DNA from: Bactericera cockerelli
Lineage: Eukaryota; Arthropoda; Insecta; Hemiptera; Triozidae
DNA length: 64,000 nucleotides
Assembly: GCA_024516035.1 (NCBI GenBank)
Contig: CM044963.1
Location: 21,267,321 to 21,331,320, forward strand
Direction: 5' to 3'
Positions within the stretch are counted from its first letter, which is position 1. Each line of letters opens with the position of its first letter. A model generated the notes under the pieces. The model did not search any database. It worked only from the letters and a program-made list of their open reading frames with translations, and was not told where the DNA came from. The translations under genes were made by a program, and so were the position numbers. Below are positions 22,713 through 34,100 of this stretch, piece after piece.

Positions 22713-22971
22713 TCTCTATATATAAAACAGAAAAAAGGACTACCTACCTACTACTACCTATGTTTGTTTGTTTGTTTGTTTGTTGTTTGTCCGAGTTGTT
22801 TAGCCAAAACGGTAAGAGATAGCGAAAATGTCTCAGAATTGACCCCCAAAACCATTATCGTTTTGTCCAGAAAAATTATAAAAAGTTCAAAAAGACATTG
22901 CTGTCCAGCAGTACGGCCATGCCTTAGTAAATTTGAAATTTAGTCCCGTTGCAAGCACGGGCAAACGGTAG
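22713..22971 (+). mobile_element. Non-autonomous Helitron (second family)
   Basis: Starts TCTCTATATATAAAACAG after a host A. It carries a TTTG microsatellite and an AAAACGGTAAGAGATAGCG box, and ends with the hairpin CCCGTTGCAAGCACGGG plus GTAG before a host T. The final CTRR is slightly diverged (GTAG). Confidence 0.65.
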
Positions 22972-23091
22972 TCAGGTGATAAAATCTAAAGAAAAATTCA
23001 TAACATGTAATCTGCTGGTAGCACAGTTCATTCTAAAAGGGGCTACAAAATGATCTCTAATAGTATAGATTCGTTGCAAATATTGCATTTA

Positions 23092-23311
23092 GGGTGGTAT
23101 GCAGAGTCCTCACTGTAGGGATGCCTTCGTCATTTGTCCCTTCAGATGATTTTGTTATTCAGAGATGTTTGTTTAAAGCGTCTGTGCGCATGTGCATTCA
23201 GATGTTTCTTTAATAAATCATTGTCAAGGTCGAAGTAATCCCTATAGCAAGATCGGGACCACCCTACAGTGAACCCTATAGGGATTACAAAATCGTCTCT
23301 GCATACCAGCC
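23092..23311. mobile_element. PIF/Harbinger-like MITE
   Basis: Terminal inverted repeats GGGTGGTATGCAGAG and, in reverse complement, GGCTGGTATGCAGAG; TTA is duplicated on both sides. The length is 220 bp with no ORF. The 3-bp TTA duplication and the GG(G/C) ends fit Harbinger-type MITEs. Confidence 0.7.
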
Positions 23312-23319
23312 TTAAAGTT

Positions 23320-23960
23320 GCTTGTCTAGCCCTAAAAAGCTGACAAGTGCTGATGTCGAATTTAAAGAAGAAGAAGAAAAAATGCTGATATTTTTTATGA
23401 TGGGGGCATTAGTTAGAGCATTTATAGACAGCCAGTCATCCTGATAATCCTAATTGCATTGGTCAATAATATCGATAGAGTACGTACTGGGACATCCGAA
23501 GATGCAGAGAATCACACATCTAAAGAAATCTATTGAAAATGAAATAACCCATTACTTGCTCTATTGTCGTGTGCCTATTTATTTTATTTGTATATTCAAA
23601 AGAAATTTAAATTATAGTTTGAAAAATGTACAGGTACAGAATGATGTAAATTCACTTACCTTATCAGCGACATGTCTCACTCTTACTTCTTAAAGGTAAC
23701 GGCCTTGGTTCCACATGTTAGTGATATTGAAATGTCAAATACATCAGAAAAAATCAATGGTTTAAAAAAAAACATTTTTTATTATTATTGACATGTTTTT
23801 AAAAGTTGTCACATTAAATTTGTGTTAGTCACTTGTCGTGACGTCAGAATTACTGAAACTCCCACTGCTAATTTTTTACCTAACTTTGGACTAGAAAAGA
23901 GCTCAGTAACTGGGGTTAGCGTAGTTCCACCAAAGTGCAAAAATAGTGGTGGATTTTTAG
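23320..23960. other. Spacer, nothing recognised
   Basis: Contains only short incidental ORFs; no homology recognised. Confidence 0.35.
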
Positions 23961-23965
23961 CCAGT

Positions 23966-24240
23966 GCAGCGTCGCCGTTGATAGCACGTTCAATACCACA
24001 CCTTCTCGTTCTGTCACTGAAGTTAAGCAACGTCCAGCGAGGTTAGGACTTGGATGGGTGACTATTGTAATTCGAACCAACGCAACGCAACGTGATGCTG
24101 GCTATTGCCGGCCCCACTCAGGCTACGTGAGATTAATTTGAGTAGCTGGTTTTGTGAGTTTCGAGCGAATGCAGTGTAAAACCCATGTCATGATATGACC
24201 AAGCAGTTGGAAGCGACGCGACGTTAAACACCAATTAAAT
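23966..24240 (+). repeat. 5S rRNA-derived SINE (diverged)
   Basis: 5S-like CACTGAAGTTAAGCAACG and GACTTGGATGGGTGACTA are followed by the shared body GGCCCCACTCAGGCTACGTG and TGTCATGATATGACCA. Older and more diverged than the 30,841 copy. Confidence 0.75.
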
Positions 24241-24254
24241 TTATTTACTCGGTA

Positions 24255-24445
24255 AGCATTATTATTATTATTATATTACTCTTTATTAGGTAAAGACAAG
24301 GTCCAATATCTATAGTACAACACACTAAAATTACGAAGAAAAAAAAAAAAAGATTGAACAAAGAAACAAGTTGAACAAACAAAAAATATCCTACCTAAAG
24401 GGCGGGGTTCTCTTGTGACAATCTCTTCCACCCAGCCCATTAGTA
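24255..24445 (-). mobile_element. 5'-truncated LINE 3' end with (ATT)n tail
   Basis: Reads on the minus strand from GGGCTGGGTGGAAGAGATTG through CCCCGCCCTTTAGG to an (ATA)n/(TAA)n tail. The same 3' end occurs at 44,155-44,360, 50,866-51,035 and 62,262-62,478, each time 5'-truncated, so it is the untranslated end of one LINE family. Confidence 0.65.
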
Positions 24446-24449
24446 TTTA

Positions 24450-25590
24450 TCAGCTTTTTTAGTCGAAAGCACAAAAGCCACTTTTTTTAAAAGAGAAAAA
24501 TACATAAATACCTGACGGCGATGTCGAACACATAACTACCACTCCTTACTCACTCATGAATCAGCTCTCATCTGTGATCAACATCCTTGTATGTGCGTAT
24601 TTGCTGTGGCGCGGAAGTCTATTCTGGAAGACGTTACGATAATTTTGAAATCGAAATTTGGTAAAAAATTACTGTGTCTATATTTTAAAAACCATTTTTT
24701 ATTCGTTTTGAAATTAACTGATTGGTCAAAAGAATGAATCAATGTTCGTAAAATATTCGAATTGTTTGTTTTTTTTTATCGGCCAGCTTTCTTCTTTCAC
24801 TTTGTCTTTTCCCAAACATAATTATTGGGTCGACATTGCTCAACCTCTTTCTTATAATTGAGGTTGTTTGGATCTCGTTATCCTACTTCTATTTTACGGT
24901 TTGATGCCCTTCCGAAACAAATATTAGAATAGAATACCTAAACAAATAAATGTGGACTATTAGAATGTAGACCAGAAGGAAGAGAAAGACCAAGACAAAA
25001 AACACCGTAGCCGAAATAGCTAAAACAAGAGGAAAATCCTATTCTGATGTGAGAAGAATTTCCATGCAAAAGAAAGCTGTAGCCGGCCCAAAAATACTTT
25101 TCAGATTCAAATCTCACTGAGATAATAATTATAACATAGAGGGAAGGGAACCTTACCTATCTCGAATTGAACAAACTTGTGCGTCCAACTTTGAACAGCT
25201 GATGGTCCCTCTTTCAACAAATCCCGGCCTCTCATTGGTTCAATTTATTTGAATTTTTTGTTTACCTCTTGCACTGGTGGATATCTAAACATCCTTAATT
25301 TTCACGTCTGATACCAAATCTTATATTACTACATAATAAGTAGAAAATAAGGAAAGAAAAAGAGGAAGCAAAGACAAAAAGAACTAATAGGTAAGTATGA
25401 AAAAATATTATTTTAGAAGAATTGGGTAGTTTAGGTACCCACTCATTCGCGAGAGAAAAAATATTACAACTCCGGCACTGATTTTGATATCAGTTGATGG
25501 TCCCTACTGGACGCAAATCTTGATACATCGAGTTCTCTCTATGTTATGTGATCTCAGTGCATAATCTCCAAATCTCACATTCAATTGCAA
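24450..25590 (+). other. Spacer with LINE scraps
   Basis: 24,955-25,110 reads as KTRGKSYSDVRRISMQKK after CRPEGRERPRQK-like codons in broken frames, resembling the end of an endonuclease/RT-type LINE ORF. Elsewhere nothing is recognised. Confidence 0.4.
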
Positions 25591-26095
25591 CTTCTAGGTA
25601 GATTCAACACACAGAGATCAAAAATTAAACTCTATAAAACCATTGTTCAACCTGTCCTCTTGTATGGTTGTGAGACCTGGCTTGTGACTAAACGTTCAAA
25701 AGCAACTTACAAGCGTTCAAAAATTAGGTATTAAGGAGGATTTTCGGACCTGAAAAATAATCAGTAAATCAAACCTGGAATATAAGAAAGAACCGAGATT
25801 TATGGAAACGTTTCAATAGCCCCTTCCTTAATCACTGAAGTCTTGAAAGAAAACAATATGAGATGGTCGGGACACGTCAGCAGAGGCGATAGAAATAGCT
25901 TTACCACAGAACACCAAGAAAAAGAGCCAGACCCCGAAAGCGATGGATAGATGGAGTCCAGAGATGGTACAATGAACTTAAATCACCCGAATGTCTAATA
26001 AATTGGGCAAAACATTTGCGCAGGACAGACTACAATGGAGGTAGCTGGTTCATGGAGGTTTTGGGTCCCCTCGACCTATTTAAACGCAGTAGTAA
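25590..26095 (+). pseudogene. Non-LTR retrotransposon RT C-terminal relic
   Basis: Broken plus-strand frames encode KLYKTIVQPVLLYGCETWLV, then NNMRWSGHVSRGDRN and a YNELKSPECL end. These are the familiar tail motifs of RTE-like LINE ORFs (LYGCETW, RWLGHV). Stops and frameshifts make it nonfunctional. A (TAAG)n tail at 26,088-26,102 fits a LINE 3' microsatellite. Confidence 0.7.
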
Positions 26096-26696
26096 GTAAG
26101 TAAGACCTAAGATAAAAGAATGTCAGAACAACAAAAAACCCTTTTTTGCGCGTGGTTTTGATTGTTTCAAAAACTGCTTTATTTATATTCTACGCAAATC
26201 AAAATGCAATTGACTCCTTAATTATCTAAACACAATAATATTTTATCATATGATAATTGTTTATGTATGATCTTGAAGACAGGAAAGGAGTTTTATTTAT
26301 AAACAATTGGAACAAGCTTTATTTACATTTTTTTTATACAATGAACATGGTAACAAGTTGTGAAATAAAAAGCCTGATCAAGGGTGGTGATGACCAGTGA
26401 TGTCGTCTTTCAACAGAATCTCAGTCACTCAATCCTCCCATCACACCATCTCGTCAATCTTATTCCAATTTTTGGTATTTTAAAAATCCAAAGTAAAAAG
26501 TATGACAGAGGATTGAAGAGGAGAAAGAAAGTATGTAAGTAGTTATTCGACAAACTTGAGATCACAAGTTCGGACTTGAGCATTACTTTCCCCATTTAAA
26601 ACAATACAAGAAAGCTATACTCAAGTCCACAGAGGTATAGCAAAAAGGTCTATCAATTCTGCCCCAAGACTTGGACTCCTGCGAGATGAGTTCCTC

Positions 26697-29600
26697 CTAC
26701 AACGTCTTGGAGCGGGAGACCTTGAGGTAGATGAAGAGGATGTAGGCGAGAGTGTGGATGGCGCAGATGAAGAAGCCGAGGTACACCTGCTTGTTGAGGA
26801 TGGAGGCATTCTTCCAGACGATGGCACAGATAGACTTGAGCACCAGAGTGTTGGGGAGAATGGCAGTGCTGATGTAGCTTACTTGGGGGAACAAGCCTGC
26901 TTCAATGGGCCAAAGAAAACCTGTTGAGGATATGAAAAAGTCATGAAAAGTGACAAAAATGTAACCACTAACAGTTAGGTAAAGAAAAACCATGAAAAAG
27001 GATACTCAGATTATCAGTAAAGAGAGAAAATTAGATCAATATTGAATTGGATTTGTAGATAGATAGATAGATCAACGGGTTGGCAGACATTTAATACATT
27101 CATACAAAATAAACAATAATATCGTAAGACAAAAATTAGTAAAATGAGAAAGTAATTGTAATAATAATAATGAATTGAACTAAAAGAAATCTTTAAATCA
27201 ATGGGCTACACTAATTCAAATCAATTAATACATTATGATACTAACATAATAAATTCAAAACTGACAGTTTAACATTAATACAGTTTAATAGTGTCCCTTA
27301 TTGGGTCCTGAAATATTTCATTTAATGTACGGAATTGATTTCCAAGTTTGGATCTAAAAATCTGATAGACATCGACTCTGTGAACTTTTATAGTTGGTTC
27401 CTTAATAAATATAATTGTTCACATTTCAAATTTACGTCGAGTGAAGACTAGTGTTTATCTTTTCCTCAATTATGACGTTACTTGACAAAGTATACCTCCT
27501 GCGAAAATAGATTTTATTAACCCGCAATCAGTACAGTTGTGAGAGAGTTCTCTCACAACCGTATACGTTACCGCGTACTGGATACGTTACAAAACCGAAC
27601 CGTACTGATCCCGGGTTAAAGTAAATTTGTACATCCTGAGAGCCAGATAATCGAATCTGTGTCATGATCCAAATTCTGTCAATTGGCATTAATTGCAATA
27701 GATATTTAGATGTAAACAAGATGTTTACTTCTATCTCGGGCTTGGGTTTAATCTCTTTAAACAAAGTGCAGTAAGATGACTGAGAGAGTCTAGCTTAGTC
27801 TGCTTCAACAAGCTGTGCATAGTGGACAGAGAAGATGTCATGTATTTTAAGTTTAACAATCCGTTTACATTGTGCGTTCCAAACTTCCCCAAAACGTATT
27901 TGAACCAAATTCGATCATTATTGAGATACCCCGTTATGCTTTTCAATATTGCTTGAGTTTTGGTCCATGGTGAGTAGTCTGTCACAACAGATTCTTGAAT
28001 AACGGTTAAGGTCCATACATAGGATTTCCATAAACTTACCTGTAAATGTGTAAGACGAGACGGAGAGTAAGATGCAGACCCCAGCGCTCTCTATGAGGCT
28101 ATTGGTGAAGACCACCACGAAAAAGCCTGAAAATTATTTAATACATCAATTATTAACAAAATGAGAAGTACTCTATGGATTTAAATATAACCACCATTTG
28201 TACCCACTAAGCACCCATATTTAGTATTATTAAAAATAAGCAAAGTATTGTACTCCATGGATGGATATTGTTGACTTGATAACTTTGCGAAGTTGAATTC
28301 AATGTATAAAACTCGTACATAGTTAACAATAAATCTTACCAAAGAAAATTCCAGTGAAACCAATACTGTTGATCAGTAAGTAGCCCAGCCAAAAGTTGCC
28401 GTAAGGTTTGCCGTAGAAGACATTCTGAATGAGACTCATCAATGCTATGTTGAGCAGATTGAATAGCACAAGGACCACTGTGTAGCTTGCTAGAATCTCA
28501 GAAATACGAACACCTGGTGAAAAATAATCCATTAATCTAAAAAAGAGCTTCTTATGACAAAGAAATAATTAAGTTAAGTTATCATATTTGTGTTAATCAC
28601 TTTCGTGTTATCACAACTACTCAAACTCACTTTACTAAATCTACGCTGAAACCGGGACTTGAACCACCGACCTTCAGGTTACAAGTCCGCTGCCTTATCG
28701 ATCAAGCTACTAAGGTCGGTTACAATTAATAAATTTAATAGTAATTTTACGTATCTCAAAAGAGCTTTTAATGAGGAAGAAACAATTAATACAAATAAAA
28801 TAAATAAAAACATTGAGGAACTGCCCAGAATATCGAATATCTAATTGACTCAGTGATAAGTTGACAATCAAATCAAAACAGGGTTCAATGAAATAAGACA
28901 AATCTTAGATGTGAGAGCTGTATACATTTTGATGTTTAGCTTACCTACTTATAAAATGCTAATAAATCACTAAGGAATCCACTCACATCTTAGTAAAAAT
29001 AATTTCCTGTACAATAAAAAAAGAAATATATTAGTTTAATGTAGTAACTCCTGTATATTATTACATTAAAACAAAGTTAATGGATTATTTCTCATCGTAA
29101 TCTATTCAATATTTTAGCTAAAGATATCAATTATCATTATTATGCATTTAAAAATATATCTTTATGTAGACACGCACACAAAATAATTGACCACTCACCA
29201 CAAACAATACACCTGGTGTAGGATCCGGTCACTTTTTCCAGACACAGAGACAAAGTAAGAAGAAGACATGGCAACACATAGGAAAGCCTGAAAACGAAAA
29301 ATCAAGCATTAAAATATATACAGGGTGGGGCAAAAGTCTGGAAACCCCTGAATAACTTTCGAATGGCTTCTTCGGTTAAAATAAAATTTTGTATGGTAAA
29401 TCGGGCTAATAAGACCTTCTTTTAGAGTGGGATTGATTTTTGTTACCGAACCCCATGTCGGGGCAAGGGGGTCCAACTTCATTTTTTTAAATACGAACCC
29501 CCACCTTGCGATACATTTTTGGAAAGGCCTTCAAATAAAAAATACATTGGTGCAAAATTTATTTTTTTAATATTAACTGTTTGCAAATGGCGTCCAACTT

Positions 29601-31087
29601 TGTGTATGCAGTAAAGTCTGGAAACCCCTGAATATCTTTTGAAAGGGCTTTCTCAGTAAATTTAAAATTGTGCACGGTAAGTCGGGGTAATTAGATCTTT
29701 CCAAAAATGTATCGCAAGGTGGGGTTTCGAATTTAAAAAAATGAAGTTGGCCTCCCTGGCCCCGACATGGGGGCCGGTAAAAAAAATTGGTGCCATTTAA
29801 AATAAGGTCTAATTACCAAAGATTACCGTACACAATTTTAAATTTACTGAGAAAGGTCTTTCGAAAGATATTCAGGGGTTTCCAGACTTTACTGCATACA
29901 CAAAGTTGGACGCCATTTGCAAACAGTTAATATTAAAAAAATAAAATTTGCACCAATGTATTTCTTATTTAAAGACCTTTTCAAAAATGTATCGCAAGGT
30001 GGGGGTTCGTATTTAAAAAAAATGAAGTTGGCCCCCCTGGCCCCGACATGGGGGCCGGTAACAAAAATCGACCCCACTCAAAAAGAAGGTCTTATTAGCC
30101 CGGTTTACCGTACAAAATTTTAATTTTACCGAAGAAGCCATTCGAAAGTTATTCAGGGGTTTCCAGACTTTTGCCCCACCCTGTATATCAAAGAGTCTCA
30201 TGGAAGAATGAGTAATATAGAACTCATAACGTATAACATGAGTGATAAATATGTCACTAAAACTGACCTCAGTAGCTTGAACGATAAGGCGATGAACTTG
30301 TAACCTGGAGGTCGGTGGTTCAAGTCACGGTTTCAGCGAGGATTTAGTAAAGCGAGTTTGAATAGTTGTGATATCACGTAAGTGATTAAAACAAATATGA
30401 TAACTTTAAATATGTCACTAAAAATTGTCCATTTTATGTTTACTTACATTACCATACAGCTCAATATCAAATGGACGGTATAGTCATGTGGGTGGTAACT
30501 TACGCCTTCTCCGAAGAATGTGTCCATTTTTATCTGAAAGTGAGGAGGTGATACAGAAACACAATTCAGTAGGTTGTTTTCGTGGTGTTGTTGTTGTTGT
30601 AGTAACTAGACAACATGGCTCCAGCTGGGTAAAATAATAATCTCTAGTTATTGTTAGACATTGTTGTTAGATGTATTTATCTATCAGAACATAACTGGGC
30701 ATCTGTTTCGAATTAGTTCTCACTAGCAAAGATTAGTACTGAAAATTGATAGCATTTTCTCTTTTTGATGGCTTTAAGGGAAGGATTCTCACATTGTGAG
30801 CTCTTCCACACAACCAATATTCAACGGTTAAAATCTCTCTGCCAGCGTCGATGGCATGTTGAATGCACCGGTTCCCTTCAGAACACCGAAGTTAAGCGAC
30901 ATCCAGCGAGGTTAAGACTTGGATGGGTGACCATTCAAATTCTAACTCTCGTGACGCTGGCTTTTCCCGGCCCCACTCAGGCTGGGTGAGGTCAATGTGA
31001 GTAGCAGGTTTGTGAGTTTCCTGCGAATGGAGGGTAAAACCCCCGTCGTGATATGACCATGGCAGTTGAAAGCGACGTTAAACCCCA

Positions 31088-31122
<35 letters not shown>

Positions 31123-34100
31123 CTCTCTATTTAAAACAGAAAAGTGATAGTTTATTAAGGCTTGGACGCCTGTGTGATTAATTCAAGTACAAAGTAGGTA
31201 CAAGTAATTACTGTGAGACAGGTTTTTTTTTTTTTATTCCGTTTGCATGTAACAATTAATGTTGCAATTACGCAAATTAATCTTACGCATGGTAATTTAG
31301 AAATAGTTAAGAAAAAGTGACATAGAAAACAGGAATACTTCCAACCCAGCTTAATACTATCAAAACCTGGTGTAGCTTAAAGCTTGCAACTGTAACAAGA
31401 ACATCTAACTTAAAGTTCAGAAAACCGCTTCTTCTCGGTCGGTAAGTTGTTTTTGAGAGATCCATTTTCAAGTAATGGTTCCTGATTATAATTAAGTGAA
31501 TCAAATTAGGTAAAATTAAATTTCAAGACAATTCAAAGGACAACTTCTCTGATCATATTTTCAAGAAAATGTATCTCAATAATGAGTCGCAAAATTTGTA
31601 TAATTTACAATTCTGAGATGATTTTAAGCAAGGTGTTATAAAAAGCATTTGTTTCTAAAATCGGTAGAGTTTGAAAATAAAATTTGGTTGAGTTTGACAT
31701 ATAATTTAATGGTCTCACTTTCATAGGAGGTAGTTGAGCAACTTTGGGAGAGTAACCACATCTTACTAGGTGATCCTGGAAAGTCAAGATGAGAATATCT
31801 CTTATATCCTGCTCCAGTCTGTATGTGACCATGAAATCTGCGAATCATAAAACAATAGTTTATAATACTAATGTACTTGTAAAACTCCATTTTTAATCAA
31901 ATAATTCTAAAAAGTAATTGCATGAGCTGAATCGAAATTCCAACAGAGGTGAAATTTTGCTCGCCCATAGAAAAGTATTACCTTTGTATGTGTTGGGGAA
32001 AATTACTCAACTCTGTGCATGAGCAAGATAGACTAAATTGATTCACTCTATATGGTGCCATTCGAAGCCTAATATTGTAATGTTTTAAAACAAAGATACC
32101 CAATTAATACTATTGTTTATTTGTACTCATTTCTTATCAGTGCAATAATGATTATACACTACCATTTTCTTGGCGTATTGACTTTACTCTTCTCGTTTCT
32201 CTTTGAAGTATTGATTCTACTTTTCTGTTTTCACCCGGTGGATCATTGATTTAACTATATCTATTCATTTCTCTGGTGAAATCTTTTAACGATGAGAAGT
32301 ATTGATTCTACTCTGCTTTTTTATATTACCGGTAGAGTCTTGATGGATGTCCATGATGGAAGAGTCCACTAAGTCTTTGTCCACACTCCAGCCTTGCTTA
32401 AACCTCTGCATAACTCCCTCAGTGAAATTTTTGGGGATCTCCAAGAGTGCCACCAGATAGCGGGACTTGGCTTTTCTCATTGCTTCTTCCTTACTATCGT
32501 AGATGATCTAGAGGAAAGAAATCAGATGAAAAGGGAAACATTATTATAAAATAAGATTACAACCAACTGGTCGTTGCTCAAACAAGTGAAACGTTTCATT
32601 TTACTCCCTGAGTATGAGTGGAGACTAGGTATGTACAGTTGTAAAGAACAGAAAAAAATTCCCGAAACCAGAATCCCCTCTGAAGAGGTCAAAAAATGAA
32701 CTATTGTACATTTGAGGACTTACAAGGGGATTTTCAGGTATTCGATCTCGCCACGTTTGAATGAAGTTGCAGCTGATATCAAGTTGATCCTTTCTAAATT
32801 CCTTACTTGACGAACAATTGAAGTTGGAGCTGGAGAATTTAGAACAGTTGTGGGCTCCGTGGTTCACAATTCCCACTCTCATGGGGGGTGCATATCCGAC
32901 TATTTCATTGCACTCTATCATGACGGCTAGGGTGACCACAAAACTTAAGAAAATGAAAACTCTGTAATAAATGAAAGATTTAAAGCTACTTTAATAAAAT
33001 ACAAAAGTATCCAAAGGTTATGTGCGTCCAAAAAAAGAAAGTAATAAAGTTAATGATCAAATCAAAAGCATACCCAATATCAACCAAGTAATGGGTCCAT
33101 GGTATGAAAGGTTGACCCCTTTTTGGGAATGAAACCTTACTTTGTCGCTAGTGACGAAAATGTATAATATATTTATCTCAGCGCACGAATAGCTCAGTGG
33201 TTGAGCACTCGCTTACCATGCGGAAGGTCCCGGGTTCGAACCCCCACGCCGACAAAAAATAGTATTCAAAATTTGGTTACAGTTGTTTGTAAGGGATTTC
33301 TTCCGGTGCGCTAGTGTTGACCCATGACCCAGCACCTAAATGGGAAATATTGTGTCACCTCTCACCCATCAGAGGGAAGGCATACTACGGGATGGACAGA
33401 CTACAACACAGACAACAAGCGACTAAGTAGCTCGTCTTATAGCTATGAAATAAAAATGGTGTGAAACACTCATCTTTAAAAAAAAAATGTATAATATATT
33501 TATCTCAGCGCACGAATAGCTCAGTGGTTGAGCACTCGCTTACCATGCGGAAGGTCCCGGGTTCGAACCCCCACGCCGACAAAAAATAGTATTCAAAATT
33601 TGGTTACAGTTGTTTGTAAGGGATTTCTTCCGGTGCGCTAGTGTTGACCCATGACCCAGCACCTAAATGGGAAATATTGTGTCACCTCTCACCCATCAGA
33701 GGGAAGGCATACTACGGGATGGACAGACTACAACACAGACAACAAGCGACTAAGTAGCTCGTCTTATAGCTATGAAATAAAAATGGTGTGAAACACTCAT
33801 CTTTAAAAAAATAATAATAATAATTTAACACACTATGAGTGCTCAATTTCACTGAGTGACCGCATAAAAAAAAAGACAAAAAACAGTGAGCAATGAGGAA
33901 ATCATTACTGCATAAAAATAAATACCAAGTACCTTGGTAGTTAGTTAATATTCAAAAGGATTTTTTTTAATCTCATTTTTTTTTTTTTTTTGGGTTTAAG
34001 GTCGCTTATAAGTGCATGGTCATATCATGACGGGGATTTTACCATTCATCGCTAGAAACTTACAAAACAGCTACTCAAATTAACCTCACCCAGCCAGAGT

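Noticed and set aside
27528..27985. Overlapping 78- and 84-codon minus-strand ORFs in the last ABCH intron
   Set aside because: No conserved motif, not in phase with flanking exons 13 and 14, which join correctly without them.
30841..30960. 5S rRNA gene
   Set aside because: Only the internal control region resembles 5S; the 3' half diverges into a shared non-5S body with an A-tail and a target duplication.
33188..33242. tRNA gene candidate (and similar heads at 28,640, 30,275, 39,872, 40,898, 49,600, 52,080)
   Set aside because: A and B boxes are present, but the cloverleaf is irregular and each head is followed by a shared family body and tail, so these are SINEs.
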